A stretch of 64,000 bases of DNA, taken from assembly GCA_903877135.1 (NCBI GenBank), contig CAIRCN010000016.1, positions 1-64,000 of the forward strand, given 5' to 3'. The position numbers and the translations under genes are program-made. Position 1 is the stretch's first letter; the number at the start of each line of letters is the position of its first letter. This document shows, one piece after another, positions 26,771-34,573 of the stretch. The notes under the pieces are model-generated. The model saw only the letters and a program-made list of their open reading frames with translations. It was not told the origin of the DNA and searched no databases. The DNA is from an uncultured Opitutia bacterium. GTDB lineage: Bacteria > Verrucomicrobiota > Verrucomicrobiia > Opitutales > Opitutaceae.

Positions 26771-27409
26771 TCAGGTCTTCCGGGGGAGGGACGGCGCCTG
26801 CCAGACCTCGGGGTCATGGGGAGGATTCAGGTCGTGTTCGCCAAACTCCGGCACGAGCCGCTCGCCGGGGCCGTCGGGGCGGAGATGGCGGGCGGCATTG
26901 GGGCCGGTGAGCTTCTCGCCGCGGATTTTCTTCTGGAGCTCGATCAGCCCGTTCAGGAGCGCCTCGGGGCGCGGCGGGCAGCCAGGAATGTAAATGTCCA
27001 CCGGGATGAAACGGTCGATGCCCTTGAGAACGTTGTAGCCTTGCTTGAACGGCCCGCCGGAGATGGCACAGGCGCCCATGGCGATGCAGTATTTCGGCTC
27101 GGGCATCTGGTTCCAGAGGCGGATGACCTGCGGGGCCATTTTTTTCGTCACCGTGCCGGACACAATCATCAGGTCCGCCTGGCGGGGTGAGGGTCGGAAG
27201 ACCTCGGCGCCGAACCGGGCGATGTCGAAGCGCGCCGTGGCGGTGGCGATCATCTCGATCGCGCAGCAGGCGAGGCCGAACTGCAGCGGCCAGACGGAAT
27301 TGCTGCGGCCCCAGTTGTAGATCTCCTGCAGGCTCGTCAGCATGATGCCCTGCCGGCGCAGTTCCTCACGCTCGTTGTCGGTGATGGGGGCCTCGGGAGT
27401 CATTGCCAT
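26771..27409 (-). CDS. nuoB: Complex I N2 cluster subunit B (cluster 2)
   Basis: This 212-residue NuoB has all four N2 ligands: C48 and C49 (LACCAIE), C114 (GACAISGG) and C144 (PGCPPRP). It carries a C-terminal extension of about 40 residues rich in Pro and charged residues that is absent from the cluster 1 copy. It overlaps the end of nuoA by 10 bp. The block [14 protein letters not shown] aligns well with [12 protein letters not shown] of cluster 1. Confidence 0.95.
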   Translation of the reverse strand: MAMTPEAPITDNEREELRRQGIMLTSLQEIYNWGRSNSVWPLQFGLACCAIEMIATATARFDIARFGAEVFRPSPRQADLMIVSGTVTKKMAPQVIRLWNQMPEPKYCIAMGACAISGGPFKQGYNVLKGIDRFIPVDIYIPGCPPRPEALLNGLIELQKKIRGEKLTGPNAARHLRPDGPGERLVPEFGEHDLNPPHDPEVWQAPSLPRKT

Positions 27410-27771
27410 TCAAGGTGGCCGCGATGCCAGGCCCAGACTAGGCCTTCGACCAGCAACAAGACAAATACCAGCATGGCCACCAACGCCCCGGTTGGCAGCC
27501 CGGTAAACGCGACAGCAAAGGGGAGAAGGAACAACAACTCCACGTCAAAAATAAGGAAGAGGATCGCGTAGAGGTAGTAATGTGCCTTGAACTGGATCCA
27601 CGAGTCGCCGGTCGATTCCAGGCCACACTCGTAGGTGGCGTTTTTCATCGGCCCCGGCCGCTGAGGCTGAAAGCACACGACCCAAAGCCGGGCAACACCT
27701 AGCATGATGACCGGAAACGCGACCGCGACTGCCAGAAACAGTGCAAGGAAAGCGTAAGGATGAGGATGCAT
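27400..27771 (-). CDS. nuoA: Complex I membrane subunit A (cluster 2)
   Basis: This 123-residue, three-helix NuoA has the loop motif [34 protein letters not shown], with the Cys and the acidic residues of the family. It is the first gene of cluster 2, 108 bp after moaE on the same strand. The start codon lies inside a short inverted repeat (27770-27790) that could mask it. A GAGAGC stretch just before the ATG is the only Shine-Dalgarno-like sequence. Confidence 0.93.
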   Translation of the reverse strand: MHPHPYAFLALFLAVAVAFPVIMLGVARLWVVCFQPQRPGPMKNATYECGLESTGDSWIQFKAHYYLYAILFLIFDVELLFLLPFAVAFTGLPTGALVAMLVFVLLLVEGLVWAWHRGHLEWQ

Positions 27772-27790
27772 GCTCTCGGAAAAAGAGCAT
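27770..27790 (-). promoter_or_regulatory. Small hairpin overlapping the nuoA (cluster 2) start codon
   Basis: A perfect 7-bp inverted repeat (atgctct and agagcat, arms 27770-27776 and 27784-27790) with a 7-base loop includes two bases of the nuoA start codon and its purine-rich ribosome site. It could limit translation of the whole coupled cluster. A stem this short may be chance. Confidence 0.25.
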
Positions 27791-27879
27791 TAGCTTGGGT
27801 CTACTTGCTGGCTCCTCAACGTTAAACAGAGCCTCTTTTTTGTCCTTTGCTGCGCGGGGGTTGCAGCGGGCTCAGCCTG

Positions 27880-28308
27880 TCAGGCGACCGGTGACTGTGT
27901 GGCGCAATTGATCCACGCGGTCTCGCCGTCGGCATAGTGCTCTTTCTTCCACACCGGCACGCGCGCCTTCACCTCGTCGATAATGTAGCGGCAAGCTTCG
28001 AACGCCGCCGCGCGGTGCGCCGCCGTCACGCCCACCCACACAGCGGATTCGCCGAGTTGCAGGTGGCCGGTGCGATGGACCGCCGCGGCTCCGATCACCG
28101 CGAATTTGGCCCGCGCCTCATCGAGGATGCTCCCGCCCTCCTTTTCGGCCAGCGGAGCAAAGGCTTCATATTCGAGCGAGAAGATGTTCCGGCCATCGTT
28201 GGAGTCGCGCACCCAGCCGGTGAACGTCACGCAGGCTCCGGCCCGTAGGTCTTTCAGGCCGGCCTCTAGCGCAACGGGGTCGAGCGGTTCGGCGGAAATA
28301 CGGAACAT
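27880..28308 (-). CDS. moaE: Molybdopterin synthase large subunit
   Basis: The start at 28308 (MFRISAEPLDP) gives 142 residues, the normal MoaE length; the upstream extension to 28419 would overlap moaD. Family signatures are visible: CVTFTGWVRDSNDG near the N-terminus, LEYEAF, HRTGHLQLGESAVWVGVTAAHR, and the active-site Lys region PVWKKE. MoaE with MoaD transfers two sulphurs to cyclic pyranopterin monophosphate to make molybdopterin in the cytoplasm. It is the last gene of the moeA-moaC-moaD-moaE run and is followed by nuoA. Confidence 0.95.
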   Translation of the reverse strand: MFRISAEPLDPVALEAGLKDLRAGACVTFTGWVRDSNDGRNIFSLEYEAFAPLAEKEGGSILDEARAKFAVIGAAAVHRTGHLQLGESAVWVGVTAAHRAAAFEACRYIIDEVKARVPVWKKEHYADGETAWINCATQSPVA

Positions 28309-28321
28309 GGCGCGTCGTTTC

Positions 28322-28567
28322 TTAGCCACCTGCCACGGGCGGGATGAACACCACCGTGTCGCCATCGCGCAGCTCGGCGTCGGACGGAGCGAACTCGCCG
28401 TTGATCGCGGCACGCACACGGTTTGCCGGCAGCGTGAACGCGTGGCGGGTGCGGAGTTCCTCGTAAAGCGCGGTTGGTGTCGCGGTCACGGTGACGAGGT
28501 TTTCCGACGAGAGGCCGCGCTGCTCGCGGAGAATGGCAAAATATTGGACCGCGAGCGTCTTCGTCAT
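28322..28567 (-). CDS. moaD: Molybdopterin synthase sulphur-carrier subunit
   Basis: The start at 28567 (MTKTLAVQYFA) gives 81 residues; the longer frame upstream is moaC read out of phase. It has the ubiquitin-like fold wording (DTVVFIPPVAGG) and ends in Gly-Gly, the residues that are adenylated and turned into thiocarboxylate. It lies 4 bp after moaC and 13 bp before moaE. Confidence 0.93.
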   Translation of the reverse strand: MTKTLAVQYFAILREQRGLSSENLVTVTATPTALYEELRTRHAFTLPANRVRAAINGEFAPSDAELRDGDTVVFIPPVAGG

Positions 28568-28571
28568 ACGC

Positions 28572-29060
28572 TCAGTAATCGGCGGTGTCGGCGGCGTTGT
28601 AGTCGGTCTTGCCGCCAGTTTTTTCCATGAGCCGGATCTCGTGGATGACGATGCCGGGCGACACGGATTTGCCCATATCGTAGAGCGCGAGCGCCGCCAC
28701 GGTGGCGCCGGTGAGCGCCTCCATCTCAACACCAGTCTTGGCGTGGGTTTGCACGCGGCAGTGGATGGTCACCTCGCGGTGGGTGAGGTCGGGCTTGATC
28801 TCGATCTGGCAGTCTTCGAGCGGGAGCGGGTGGCAGAGGGGGATGAGTTCGCTGGTGCGTTTTACGCCCATCACCCCGGCGAGGACCGCAGTGTGGAAGA
28901 CTGGGCCCTTCTTGGTGTTGATCTCGCCGTCTTTCAGCAGCGCCGCGAGCTCGGCAGGCAGCATGACGACCGCCACGGCGTGGGCGGTGCGTTTGGTCAC
29001 CGGTTTCTCACCGACATTGACCATCGCGGGCTGACCTTTGGCATCAACGTGGGATAGCAT
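28572..29060 (-). CDS. moaC: Cyclic pyranopterin monophosphate synthase
   Basis: This 162-residue protein completes the GTP to cPMP conversion started by MoaA. Conserved MoaC blocks are present: KKGPVFHTAVLAGVMGVKRT, LCHPLPL with the active-site His, and GVEMEALTGATVAALALYDMGK, ending with KTGGK. It follows moeA by 41 bp and runs into moaD with 4 bp between. The radical SAM partner MoaA is encoded divergently, beyond moeA. Confidence 0.95.
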   Translation of the reverse strand: MLSHVDAKGQPAMVNVGEKPVTKRTAHAVAVVMLPAELAALLKDGEINTKKGPVFHTAVLAGVMGVKRTSELIPLCHPLPLEDCQIEIKPDLTHREVTIHCRVQTHAKTGVEMEALTGATVAALALYDMGKSVSPGIVIHEIRLMEKTGGKTDYNAADTADY

Positions 29061-29101
29061 GGCCGCATCCTCTCACGCGCCACGATGATGTGCAAAGATT
29101 T

Positions 29102-30307
29102 TCAGACCCACGCGTAAAATTGCGCAAGGTGGCCGGCGCCAAACTCCGTCTGGTCGGCGGTAAGCTCGACAAATCCGTCAGTGCTGACGAGGCCGGCGAA
29201 ATCGCCGGAGGAATTGCTCGGTTCTGGTGTAGCGAGCAGCTCGGCGCGCGGTCCGCTGGAGAGTTTCACAGGGAGAAAATAGGCCAGCCGCGGCTTAAAC
29301 GTCACCGGGGTTGCTAACGCGACGGTTCGGGGCACGACGTGTTTGAGGCCGGCTGCGTGAGCCAGCGCGGGCAGCACGTAACGGTGCAGGCAGGTGCAGG
29401 CGGAGACGGGGTTGCCCGGCAGCGCGAAGACGGGCGTGCGGCGCGTGGTCACGCCAAACCAAAACGGTTTTCCTGGGCGTTGGGCGACACCGTGGAAGAT
29501 CTTTCTCACACCCTGGCGATCAAGCTCGGCGGGGAGGAAATCGAATTTTCCCTTCGAAACGCCGCCGGTGATCAGGACCACGTCGAACTCTGCGAAGATG
29601 CGCCTTAACTCCCATTCAATTTCATGGCGGACATCACGCAGGTGGAACCGCTCGACACGCGGAAATCCTGCCGCGATGAGGGTGGCGCGCAGAGCGTGGT
29701 CGTTGCTGCGGCGGATCTGGTGCGGCGCCACCGCGGCATCGACCTCAACCAGTTCGTCGCCGGTCGCCACCACGGCAATCTTCGGACTCGCCGAAACTGT
29801 GAGCACAGACGCCCCGACCGAGGCCGCGACGGCGATTTCGCGGCCGGTGATGCGGGTGTCGGGCGGCACAATCACGTCACCCTGGTGGTGGTCGCTCCCG
29901 CGAAGGTGCAGGGAGTGGCCCGCTGGAAAAACTGCGTCGCCCACAACGGTGACGGTGGCGCCGTCGCGTTTGGTCTCCTCATAGGGCACGACGCAGTTGG
30001 CTCCTTCGGGTAGCATGGCGCCGGTCATGATTTCGATGCAAGCGTCGGTCTCCGGGCCGAGCTGGCGGGGTTTCATACCAGCAGCCTGCACACCCTCGAC
30101 GCGAAAGATCCGGCCGCCAGCGGCAAGCACCCCAGCCCGCAGCGCGTAACCATCCATCGTCACGCGGTCGAACGGTGGCAGATCGCGATCAGCGCGAATT
30201 TCCGTGCGCAGCACACGACCGTGGGCCGACGCCAGCGGGCAGTCCTCGCGCGGAAAGAGCGGGGTGTTAGCAAGGATGAGATGTTCTGCTTCGGCGGGAG
30301 TAAGCAT
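29102..30307 (-). CDS. moeA: Molybdopterin molybdenumtransferase
   Basis: This 401-residue MoeA inserts molybdate into adenylylated molybdopterin. Landmarks are DRVTMDGYALR near residue 50, IMTGAMLPEGANCVVPYE, ATGDELV, ITGGVSKGKFDF and FALPGNPVSAC. It is the first gene of the minus-strand moeA-moaC-moaD-moaE group. Only 79 bp separate it from the divergent moaA, and that space is mostly filled by a REP-like inverted pair. Confidence 0.95.
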   Translation of the reverse strand: MLTPAEAEHLILANTPLFPREDCPLASAHGRVLRTEIRADRDLPPFDRVTMDGYALRAGVLAAGGRIFRVEGVQAAGMKPRQLGPETDACIEIMTGAMLPEGANCVVPYEETKRDGATVTVVGDAVFPAGHSLHLRGSDHHQGDVIVPPDTRITGREIAVAASVGASVLTVSASPKIAVVATGDELVEVDAAVAPHQIRRSNDHALRATLIAAGFPRVERFHLRDVRHEIEWELRRIFAEFDVVLITGGVSKGKFDFLPAELDRQGVRKIFHGVAQRPGKPFWFGVTTRRTPVFALPGNPVSACTCLHRYVLPALAHAAGLKHVVPRTVALATPVTFKPRLAYFLPVKLSSGPRAELLATPEPSNSSGDFAGLVSTDGFVELTADQTEFGAGHLAQFYAWV

Positions 30308-30314
30308 CGAAAAT

Positions 30315-30388
30315 ATGTAGGAGCGGCTTTACGTTGCGATGAACACAGCTTCATCTTCAAACGTCGCGGCGTAAAGCCGCTCCTACAT
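30315..30388. repeat. REP-like inverted pair (family A) between moeA and moaA
   Basis: Two elements face each other. The left arm (30315-30333) and right arm (30370-30388) are a perfect 19-bp inverted repeat separated by 36 bp; a weaker match continues inward for about 6 bp. Each element begins with GTAG and then folds on itself. In the right element GCGGC (30366-30370) pairs with GCCGC (30376-30380). In the left element GCGGC pairs with GTTGC through two G-T wobbles. The GTAG head plus small hairpin is the hallmark of REP elements mobilised by RAYT transposases. The right arm runs into the moaA start codon. Confidence 0.7.
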
Positions 30389-31403
30389 GGATATTCCTGC
30401 CGACCAATTAAACCGTCCGTTGCGCGACCTGCGTATCTCGGTCACCGACCGCTGCAATTTTCGCTGCCCCTATTGCATGCCGAAAGAGGTGTTCGGCGCA
30501 GACCATGCCTTCCTGAAGGATCCGCAGTTGATGACGCTTGGCGAGCTCACCCGAATCGTGCGGGCCTTCCGAGCGCTCGGCGTCGAGAAGGTGCGCCTAA
30601 CGGGTGGCGAGCCCCTGCTGCGCGCCGATGTGCCGGAGTTGGTGAGCGCTTTGAAAAAAGAACTGGGCGTGCCCGACATCGCGCTCACAACCAATGGCTG
30701 GCTGTTGGAAAAGATGGCTCCCGCGCTGCGCGCTGCCGGCCTTGACCGCGTGAACGTTTCCGTGGACTCGCTCGACGAAGAGACGGCTGGGCGAATGAAC
30801 GGGCTTGGCTTCAAGGTGGAGCGCGTTCTGCGCGCCATCGATGCGGCCAGCGCCGCCGGGCTGCCGGTGAAGATCAACTGCGTGGTGCAGCGCGGCGTGA
30901 ACGACGGTGAGCTGCTGGCGCTGTGTGCGTATTTCCGCAGCCGCGGCCACACACTGCGGTTCATTGAGTTCATGGATGTGGGCACCACGAACCACTGGAC
31001 ACCCGAGCGCGTGGTCCCGGCCCGCGAAATCGTCGTCCGGATCGCGGCAAAGTGGCCGCTGGAACCTGTCGGCCCCGCCTATCGTGGCGAGGTGGCGGCA
31101 CGCTATCGCTACAGCGACGGGCGCGGCGAGATCGGGCTGATCAGCTCGGTGACAGAGCCTTTCTGCAAGGACTGCCACCGCGCGCGGCTGTCAGCGGACG
31201 GGAAATTCTTCACCTGCCTGTTTGCCTCGCAAGGGCGCGACGTGCTCGGGCGGCTGCGCGCTGGCGCAAGCGATAAGGAGCTGGCGCAGTTTCTGTCCGC
31301 CATTTGGTCGGGCCGAACCGATCGCTACAGCGACGAGCGCGCAGAGTTGCTCGCCCGCCACGAATCCCGCCCGAAGGTCGAGATGAGCTATATCGGAGGC
31401 TGA
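30387..31403 (+). CDS. moaA: GTP 3',8-cyclase (radical SAM)
   Basis: This 338-residue protein catalyses the first step of molybdenum cofactor synthesis. The radical SAM motif is TDRCNFRCPYC (C23, C27, C30). The second [4Fe-4S] cluster is held by FCKDC and a later Cys in FFTCLF. The chain ends in Gly-Gly, as MoaA requires. No Shine-Dalgarno sequence is visible, because the bases before the ATG belong to the REP-like repeat; translation may be leaderless or weak. Its 3' end is 3 bp from the convergent next gene. Confidence 0.95.
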   Translation: MDIPADQLNRPLRDLRISVTDRCNFRCPYCMPKEVFGADHAFLKDPQLMTLGELTRIVRAFRALGVEKVRLTGGEPLLRADVPELVSALKKELGVPDIALTTNGWLLEKMAPALRAAGLDRVNVSVDSLDEETAGRMNGLGFKVERVLRAIDAASAAGLPVKINCVVQRGVNDGELLALCAYFRSRGHTLRFIEFMDVGTTNHWTPERVVPAREIVVRIAAKWPLEPVGPAYRGEVAARYRYSDGRGEIGLISSVTEPFCKDCHRARLSADGKFFTCLFASQGRDVLGRLRAGASDKELAQFLSAIWSGRTDRYSDERAELLARHESRPKVEMSYIGG

Positions 31404-31406
31404 ACC

Positions 31407-32306
31407 TCAGTCATACCGCATGGCGCGGCCGAGATAGTTGAGCATCCAAAATTCCTTCCATACGCGGTAGCGGCCCTCGTGGGTGATCTTGCCGAGATCC
31501 TCGCGCTCGGGCTGTGGGTGCAGAAAACCTAGCTCGGTGTTGAGCCGGTCGAGCTCCGCCTGGCTGGTATTGAAATCTGTCAGTGGATCGAGCGTGAAGG
31601 GCACTGGTTGCGCCCTAGCCAGGGCAAGCCTTGCCTGATGGCGGGCCAGCAGCCGCGCCAGTGAACGCCGCCAAGGCGTGCGCTCGACGAACCAGTTCTC
31701 GGGATAGAATCCGGCGAACGGCACATAGAGGTTGTCGGTGATGTAGCGGGTGCCATCGGCGGTAACCGAGGCCAGCGTTTGGCACACCGTGATGGTGCCG
31801 TTCGACTGCGGGATAAACGTCACCTGCACGCGCACCGTGGCGTCGGCGCTTTGGTAAACCGACACGCGCAGGTAAATGCCGCCGCCGACCTCGGCCTTGA
31901 GCGCCTGCACCTGCTTAAAACCCTGTTGCCGCAGCCAGTCGCGGATCTTCAGGAGGCGAGGCTGGATCGGCCACTCATCGCCGCCCTGATTCAGCACATA
32001 GCGCGGAAACAGTGGCAACGGGCTCACGCTGAGCGCGTGGATGCGGAGCCAGTTGAACAGCGTTTCGCCTAGAAACCACACGAGGCAAAACACCACTGCC
32101 AGCACCCAGTAGGGACGATCGATCAGCTGGAATTGGATGCAGGCCTGCGCCGCACCGAAGGTAAAAACGATCCAGCGCAGCCAGCGGTCGACGATCGATA
32201 GCAGCGGCGAGGCCAGGCGTTGGTTAATTTGCATCAACGCCAGCGAGAGCACCATCGAGGCGAGAACGAAGTAAGGAATGTCCACGGAGGAAACGAGCCA
32301 AAGCAA
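31407..32306 (-). CDS. Conserved hypothetical membrane protein
   Basis: This 299-residue protein has about three or four N-terminal transmembrane helices (within residues 1-90), then a soluble domain of about 200 residues with alternating beta-type segments and a basic patch (RRSLARLLARHQAR, about 220-235). It is not a recognised enzyme, and it lacks the MscS channel pattern. It starts 45 bp after dnaN on the same strand and may be co-transcribed with it. Confidence 0.7.
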   Translation of the reverse strand: MLWLVSSVDIPYFVLASMVLSLALMQINQRLASPLLSIVDRWLRWIVFTFGAAQACIQFQLIDRPYWVLAVVFCLVWFLGETLFNWLRIHALSVSPLPLFPRYVLNQGGDEWPIQPRLLKIRDWLRQQGFKQVQALKAEVGGGIYLRVSVYQSADATVRVQVTFIPQSNGTITVCQTLASVTADGTRYITDNLYVPFAGFYPENWFVERTPWRRSLARLLARHQARLALARAQPVPFTLDPLTDFNTSQAELDRLNTELGFLHPQPEREDLGKITHEGRYRVWKEFWMLNYLGRAMRYD

Positions 32307-32351
32307 TAGACAGACAATGCTGCCGATGGCGAATTGGCTCGGTGGAAAAAC

Positions 32352-33476
32352 TCAACTCAGCCGCACGGGCATGATGACGCAGATGAAGCTATCGAGTGTC
32401 TTGAACACGCCCGGACTCACCTCGTCCTTCACCTCGAAGAACACCTCGTCCTTGGTCAGCGCACGGAGCGGGTCCATGATGAAGGCGGGGTTGAACGCCA
32501 CCTGGAGGTCTGGGCCGCTGTAACCGATCGCCATCGACTCATGCGCCTCGCCGAAGTCGGGGCTCTGCGCGGTGATTTCGAGGAGGTTGCTCGTGAGCTT
32601 GATCTTCACCGAGTTCGATTTTTCGGAGCACACGAGCGCGGCGCGGTGCACACACTGGAGGAACAGCTCGCGCTCGAGCTTGATGCGCTGGTGCGTCTCT
32701 TTTGGGATGACTTGCTGGTAATTCGGGTAGTTTCCCTCAACGACCTTCGAGTAGAGGTAAACGCTGTCAACGAGGCCGCTGCTGTCCTTATCGGTTGCGA
32801 TTTGGAAGGCGGCGCGGCGCTCGTTGAAGTTGATCTTCAGCTTGGCGCCCTTGTCGAGGAGCCGGGTGAGTTCGGCCACCGTCTTGGCCGGCAAAATGAT
32901 CGCGCCAGAGTTGGCGGCGGGCACTTCCATCTCCTTCGAGGTGAGCGCGAGGCGGCGGCCGTCGGTGGCAACGAGTGTGAGTTTGCCATCCTTGAAGTTG
33001 AAATAGACGCCGTTGAGGATGTAACGCGTCTCGTCGGTCGATTGCGCATAGGCGACACTCTTGAGCATTGCGGTGAGTTCTTCCTGCTCCAAGTCGTAGG
33101 CTTTTTCATCACCAAACTCGGGCAGCGGCGGAAACTCCTCCTTGCCGATCCCCATGATGCGGAAATTGGAACCTCCTGACGCAATCTTCACTTGGTGATT
33201 CGGCGAGGCGTCAACACTGACATCGATATTAGGCAGCTCGCGGACGATCGTGGCGAGACGCTTGACGGGCAGCGTAACCGCGCCGGTTTCCTTCACCTCG
33301 GCCTTGATGTGGCAGCGAATACCGAGGTCGAGATTGGTGGTTGTCAGCGAAATCTGGTCCTTCTCGGCTTCGATGAGCACGTTGCTGAGGATCGGCATCG
33401 TGGCCTTGGAGCCAACGACGTTGAGCACTTGGGCAAGGCCGTTGGCGAAATGGTCGCGATTGATTTTGAATTTCAT
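32352..33476 (-). CDS. dnaN: DNA polymerase III beta sliding clamp
   Basis: This 374-residue protein has the normal clamp length with three repeated domains. It starts [20 protein letters not shown] and has YVFEA/EVSPG-type blocks and the closing IMPVRLS, matching the family's C-terminal LMPxRL motif that lines the protein-binding pocket. It forms a ring dimer around DNA as polymerase processivity factor. dnaA, recF and gyrB, the usual neighbours, are not here. The 227 bp upstream is unusually AT-rich and holds a perfect TATAAT and two TTGTTCACA nonamers. Confidence 0.95.
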   Translation of the reverse strand: MKFKINRDHFANGLAQVLNVVGSKATMPILSNVLIEAEKDQISLTTTNLDLGIRCHIKAEVKETGAVTLPVKRLATIVRELPNIDVSVDASPNHQVKIASGGSNFRIMGIGKEEFPPLPEFGDEKAYDLEQEELTAMLKSVAYAQSTDETRYILNGVYFNFKDGKLTLVATDGRRLALTSKEMEVPAANSGAIILPAKTVAELTRLLDKGAKLKINFNERRAAFQIATDKDSSGLVDSVYLYSKVVEGNYPNYQQVIPKETHQRIKLERELFLQCVHRAALVCSEKSNSVKIKLTSNLLEITAQSPDFGEAHESMAIGYSGPDLQVAFNPAFIMDPLRALTKDEVFFEVKDEVSPGVFKTLDSFICVIMPVRLS

Positions 33477-33543
33477 GGGATCAGTGCAGCATTGAACTTT
33501 GGAGAAACTAACAAAGGCTAAAAGAATAGGTGTTCAATAAGTA

Positions 33544-33549
33544 ATTATA
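33544..33549 (-). promoter_or_regulatory. Candidate -10 box upstream of dnaN
   Basis: A perfect TATAAT on the minus strand lies about 70 bp before the dnaN start in an AT-rich stretch (about 33500-33600). No good -35 hexamer is found at 16-18 bp. The call is therefore provisional. Confidence 0.35.
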
Positions 33550-33659
33550 TCCGTATTCATATAGGCTGCGAGCAAACACAGTAAGTCGCCTTTTTCCCTC
33601 GTAGATTTGGCCTCATTTGCTGGTGAGGAACTTTCAAGTGCGGTCGAATAACTCAAGGG

Positions 33660-33708
33660 TTGTTCACACCGTCAAAGTTACTGGCTACAAACTGGCGGCT
33701 TGTTCACA
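33660..33708 (+). promoter_or_regulatory. Two TTGTTCACA nonamers (DnaA-box-like) between pssA and dnaN
   Basis: Identical nonamers occur at 33660-33668 and 33700-33708, 40 bp apart in the same orientation. They differ from the DnaA box consensus TTATCCACA at two positions. The second overlaps the pssA stop codon and lies in CTTGT-TC-ACAAG, a short palindrome. They could be weak DnaA sites controlling dnaN, but chance cannot be excluded. Confidence 0.25.
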
Positions 33709-34573
33709 AGGAAGGCTCAACCGCTTTGGTCCGCTTGGGCCGCCGCCAGTGTCGGAACAGACCGAAGAATATATATCCGAGACAGATACAGAGCAGGCCG
33801 ATCTCCTTGAACGCCACCACCAGCCCCGCAATGCCGAGGAAGATAACGAAGTTCTGGAGGCGGGTCTTGGTCTGCAGGTCCACATTCTTTCCACTCGGGT
33901 AGCGCACCGTGCTGACCATGAGAAACGCGATGAGCAGCATGAGAAAGGGCAGCGCCAACGCCCAGGACTTGAGCGCTTTGTCTCCCTCCTCCAGTTTGAG
34001 GAGCAGAAGGACCAGCGAGGCCACGGTCGCCGCCGCAGCGGGCACTGGCAAGCCGACGAAGTCGCGGCTCAACTCTTTCTTGCCGCTGTGCAGCAGTGGG
34101 TTGGTGATGACATTGAAACGGGCGAGGCGCATCGCCGCGCAGAGCAGAAACGCAAAGCCGACAAACCAGCCGACATTCCGGAACCAGGGTATGCCCTGAC
34201 TCGGGGAGAGGATGAAAAAGAACATCATCAGTGTCGGCGCGAAACCAAAGGAGACGACGTCGGCCAGCGAATCGAACTCCGCGCCAAAGAGAGACTCGCG
34301 CCCGCCCATCCGCGCCAGCCGGCCATCCAGCGTGTCAAACGCCGCAGCCCCCATGATGAACCAGACGGCGTAACGATAGTGATCAGCCGGCGTTGCGCCA
34401 AGGTATTCGCCGCTTGCGGCGGTTTCAGCCAGCCGCGCGTGGATGCAGTTCACAACGGCCATGAAACCGCAGAAGAGATTTCCCGCTGTCATCAGGTTGG
34501 GCAGAAAGAAAATCCGGCTCGCCTGCGTGACGTTGTAGGGGTCTTCGCGTCGTTCGAGGTCTTCGGTGTTCAT
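33704..34573 (-). CDS. pssA: CDP-diacylglycerol-serine O-phosphatidyltransferase
   Basis: This 289-residue membrane enzyme makes phosphatidylserine for phosphatidylethanolamine. The CDP-alcohol phosphotransferase motif DGx2ARx8Gx3Dx3D is complete: D83, G84, A87, R88, G97, D101, D105. Several transmembrane helices follow. The start overlaps the stop of the RelE-like gene by 4 bp, so the two are translationally coupled. No psd gene is in the window. Confidence 0.93.
   Translation of the reverse strand: MNTEDLERREDPYNVTQASRIFFLPNLMTAGNLFCGFMAVVNCIHARLAETAASGEYLGATPADHYRYAVWFIMGAAAFDTLDGRLARMGGRESLFGAEFDSLADVVSFGFAPTLMMFFFILSPSQGIPWFRNVGWFVGFAFLLCAAMRLARFNVITNPLLHSGKKELSRDFVGLPVPAAAATVASLVLLLLKLEEGDKALKSWALALPFLMLLIAFLMVSTVRYPSGKNVDLQTKTRLQNFVIFLGIAGLVVAFKEIGLLCICLGYIFFGLFRHWRRPKRTKAVEPSL

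Noticed and set aside
30160-30360. Minus-strand ORF across the moeA start and the REP pair
   Set aside because: It overlaps moeA in another frame and the repeat; no family likeness.
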